This document shows positions 60,969 to 64,000 of a DNA stretch of 64,000 bases, one piece after another (within the stretch, counting starts at the first letter, position 1; every line of letters begins with the position of its first letter). This stretch comes from Utricularia gibba. Lineage: Eukaryota; Streptophyta; Magnoliopsida; Lamiales; Lentibulariaceae. A program made the position numbers and the translations under genes. Under the pieces are notes generated by a model. That model searched no databases, was not told the origin of the DNA, and worked only from the letters and a program-made list of their open reading frames with translations. The stretch spans positions 2,232,001 to 2,296,000 of the forward strand of contig NEEC01000002.1 of assembly GCA_002189035.1 (NCBI GenBank), written 5' to 3'.

Positions 60969-62429
60969 GTTATGCACAGGTAATTCAGTGCAGGATGTTT
61001 AAACCAGACCAGCCCAGCTCCCATATCCACCTTCTCTTAACTTCCTGACACAACCAGGCAATGAATCCATCCCTCCAGGCGATAAAGAGAGGCGAATCCT
61101 AAAAGGAAACATACCAAGGAACAGCTGATCACAAAGTATCAAAGTGAACTTTATGTAAATGAATGGAAACATTAAACAATACAAATCTTAGATGCCAAGA
61201 AAAGAGATTTATATTGAAAAATAAGACGCTTTTTCTTGTAAAAAAGCGGTCACTAGCATCGAAAACTTTCATCTTTTTGGTGTTGCAGACTCAGGGGGGT
61301 CGTTCACCTAATACCCGGAACCTAAAGATATTTATGTAAACACGAAGGTGAAATAAAATCCGTTGGGATCAGAAGTCCGAGGAAAGGTCTATTCATTCAA
61401 CTGGGATCAAAATTCAGCACCAAAACCCATTCTATCCTACACCAGAAATCACCAAAATGCAGAAATACCAACGGACAGGATTCCGACGAGGCGCATCCTT
61501 CCACAATCGGAAACAGCGAGGGAAGAACAAACGCGATAGCATCATGGACAAGCATATAAAAACAGAGAGAGAGAGAGAGAAGGATTCAGTACCTTGAAAT
61601 CCGCCAGATCAACTGCAACCAACGGTGCAAACACGCTACTTTCAGAGTCACGTCCTAGATCATCAATACCAAGATTGCGTTCCGGGAGAAGTACACGTGC
61701 TTGGCGGCGCCGGATTTTGCACCGCGGCAACCAGGATCGTATGGTGTCGAGTGCCCGTCCCTTTCTTTTCACCCTCCTCCCAATTATTCCCATCTGGAAT
61801 CGCGTGCAAACGAGTGCATGCACGCGCCCAATTTTGTCTCATCGGGTCAATTACGCACATGATAGTGCACATGGAAGCGCCGTGAAGGAACGCGCTATGG
61901 GTGCGCGCGGGGAGAATGGTCAACAAAAGTAGGGCCTTTTCGCGCCCCTTAAAAGACACTAGCGGTGTAGGTCCCATTTCTTGCTTCTTATTGGTTGTTT
62001 GCCTGCATGGGACCCGTTGCGCGCGCCTTGGCAAAACCCAATGGGCTTTTTTGGGCAACCCCCACAACTGTACCTTAATTGTTAATGGGCTTTTAGGAGG
62101 AGACCTTTTAGAGGCTCAATAACAATGGGGTGAAGTGGAGCCCACTCTCAGCAGGTACTTTGCTTGTTTTGACAACCTTACATAATAAAGTTTAATTAAT
62201 TATATATTTAAATTATTTGTGCTTAAATAAATAAAAAATTACCTAGTGTTTTCTTCTGAATGTGATTTGAGAAACGCATCTACCAAACATGCATTATTCG
62301 CAAAAATAGGTTTGTTTAAGTATTTAAATACTCCTTCCAACATGATATATCATTCTTTTGCACCAATGCAATATTGGGTATTACACTAGAAAAAGGGGGC
62401 TGATGGAGTCAACAAAGATGGCATGCTCC
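60969..62429. other. PHR1-like leader, promoter and subtilase 3' flank
   Basis: Probably the 5' UTR of the PHR1-like gene (up to about 61850, with a GA microsatellite at about 61565-61580), then promoter, then the 3' flank of the subtilase. No additional gene is recognised. Confidence 0.4.
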
Positions 62430-64000
62430 TCATTTTTGGGAGCCCCAGTGCACCAAAATGGGGCTTTGTACTCTGTAATGGCTGCTCTTGTCCACCCATG
62501 CCAGATACCCCTGGCTGTACATTTCATCATTGGCGCCTTGCGTGACTGTTTTCTTTGATACAAACCATGCTCTGTAAGTCAGAGTTTGATTTGTACTCTG
62601 GAATCTAAGATGGGGAGGTGTGAGTTTTATGCTGACCCCCTCAAGTGCTGTTGTTTCCACTGAGTAGACAGAATTGGGGACTCCCACATTTGTCACCCTT
62701 CTTTGCAGCATCTTTCTTGTCTCTCCATTGCTGAAGATGACAGAAAGTGAAGGATAGTTGAGGCTGAATCCCCTGTTCTTTAGCAGAATCTCATGGCAAC
62801 TTATGCTCCTTTGTGTGATGCTGAGCCAAGTGAGCACAGGTGAGTTACATAATCTTCAGGTTTTCTGTCATAGATCAGCCCTGGGTCCATGGCTCTTCCA
62901 GGATTCACATGTCCTGCTCCCATTGCCAGAACATCAGCTGGTTTGGTTCCATCCATTATGGGCTGTCCTCGATGATCTGTGGCATCTGCTGTTGTCATGA
63001 ATGCAGATTTTACAGCAGCCGGAGACCAGTGTGGATGAGACGAATGAACGAGAGCTGCTAGTCCACTGAGATGGGGGCAGGACATGGAAGTTCCAGACAT
63101 GACAGTGAAGTTAACTCTTCTAGTGTCTTCTGGAAGGCCGGTTGGCCCCAGATTCTGTGGCCATGCAGCTATAATGTTCACTCCTGGAGCAATCATGTCT
63201 GGTTTGAGCACTGAGGGGTCTGCGTAGCTCGGCCCTCTAGACGAAAACTGAGCTACTGCCGGTGCTCGTGCTTTTCCAATGGAAGTTCCTCCAAATATGA
63301 TCCTTGCTCTGGGAGCTGCAGTTCTGTTTATGTAACTCTTAAACTGAACAGATTCATCATATCCGATCATTGTTGCGGGCAGGATGTGCACATCCACAGA
63401 GTCTTCCTCCAGGTTTATCTCGGTGTTGGCAAGAATCATGGCAACTCCTCCGGCTTCCTTTACGGCCTGTCCTTTCTCAGCTCGGCCATTAACGCCCCTG
63501 TCACAGACAACCATCTTGCCCTGTACTTGAGCCCTTGGAAGTGATCCTCTTAGGCATAGTTCTCTCCCATGGTTGCCTCCTGATAAGTAGACCAACTCAA
63601 GTTCTGTTTCAGCTCCGGGAAGCCCGTTCCCTGGATACATGGATTCTCCATACAGAAGTTTGCCGTTTCTCAGCCGCACTACGGCTGCGAACCTTCTGTC
63701 AAGTGTGCTTGCACCAACAGTGGCTACCCATGGTGCTCCGTTGGTGACTGATCCGTGGGTTGGTCCATTGTTTCCGGCAGAACATATCACCGATATTCCA
63801 TGCTCCATTGCTCCAAAGCTTCTGGTGGCAATGATGTCCTCGTAGAGAGGCACAGGGAAACCACCCAGGGAAAGTGAGAGCACATCCACTCCATCAACAA
63901 TGGCGGCGTCCATTGCTGCAAGAATGTCTGAGCTGTAGCAGCCACTGAACCAACAGACCTTGTAGACTGCAATATGTGCGCCAGGGGCCATTCCTCTAGC
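62430..64000 (-). CDS. SDD1/SBT1.2-like subtilase, partial, with a frame break
   Basis: The C-terminal two thirds of a secreted subtilisin-like serine protease. The 5' part lies beyond the window. Arabidopsis SDD1 controls stomatal density. Visible are APGAHIAVYKVCWF, the oxyanion Asn in CSAGNNGP, the PA insert, the catalytic Ser in GTSMSCPHLSG, and GAGHVNPGRAMDPGLIYD. In the PEDYVTHLCSLG region at about 62820-62830 the frame breaks: a stop follows at 62801, while the family continues in another frame (SITQRSISCHEILLKNRGFSLNYPSLSVIF) to the end at 62430. Relatives have about seven more residues here, so this looks like a deletion of roughly 17-23 bases rather than a one-base homopolymer slip. 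Either the gene is damaged or the assembly lost a short piece. Confidence 0.85.

Overview
This is nuclear DNA of a flowering plant, most likely a eudicot. Coding sequence is split by short GT-AG introns of about 60-400 nt. The gene set is plant-specific (TIR1/AFB, Aux/IAA, PsbW, FLZ, NETWORKED, FORKED-like, RUS, RHON1, PHR1-like) and the spacers are very AT-rich. I could reconstruct 23 protein genes, one clear pseudogene and one tRNA in 64 kb, about one gene per 2.7 kb, which is compact. The species cannot be named from this.

Layout. 0-11 kb: CC-type glutaredoxin (+), TIR1 auxin receptor (-), a long empty AT-rich spacer, a NET3-like actin-binding protein (+), an AGP-like peptide (-), tRNA-Pro (-) and a histidine-rich 8-cysteine secreted protein (+). 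11-21 kb: MIRO GTPase (+, 14 coding exons) and a TIME FOR COFFEE-like protein (+, 12 coding exons). 22-30 kb: an FLZ-family gene with a ruined zinc finger (-), a decayed retroelement, a GPI-anchored LTP (-), a small cysteine-rich secreted peptide (+), a second repeat-like stretch and a 2OG-Fe(II) oxygenase (+). 31-42 kb: FORKED-like PH protein (+), Aux/IAA (+), plastid glutathione reductase (-), a second copy of the retroelement, PsbW (-) and a pfkB kinase pseudogene (-). 43-64 kb: RUS4-like (+), RHON1 (+), ribophorin II (-), NECAP-like (+), a conserved nuclear-looking unknown (-), an MGCF-type unknown (+), a PHR1-like MYB-CC factor (-) and the 3' part of an SDD1-like subtilase (-) that runs off the right edge.

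Function. As in any plant chromosome segment, the genes are not an operon. An auxin receptor (TIR1), a potential co-receptor and degradation target (Aux/IAA) and a FORKED-like vein-patterning protein do lie within 33 kb. Four genes act in plastids (glutathione reductase, PsbW, RHON1 and possibly RUS). Several encode secreted or GPI-anchored wall proteins.

Most important technical observation. Five otherwise well-conserved genes (TIR1, NET3-like, glutathione reductase, PsbW, ribophorin II) each contain one single-base frame break lying in or next to a mononucleotide run. In four of them the rest of the coding sequence sums exactly to a multiple of three once that one base is corrected. This looks like homopolymer error in the sequence rather than five independent gene deaths. 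By contrast the pfkB locus and the FLZ zinc finger show real, multi-site decay. I found no convincing new biological system. The best candidates for something unusual are the His-rich 8-cysteine protein, the cysteine-less FLZ relic, the symmetric six-cysteine peptide and the altered miR393 site in TIR1.
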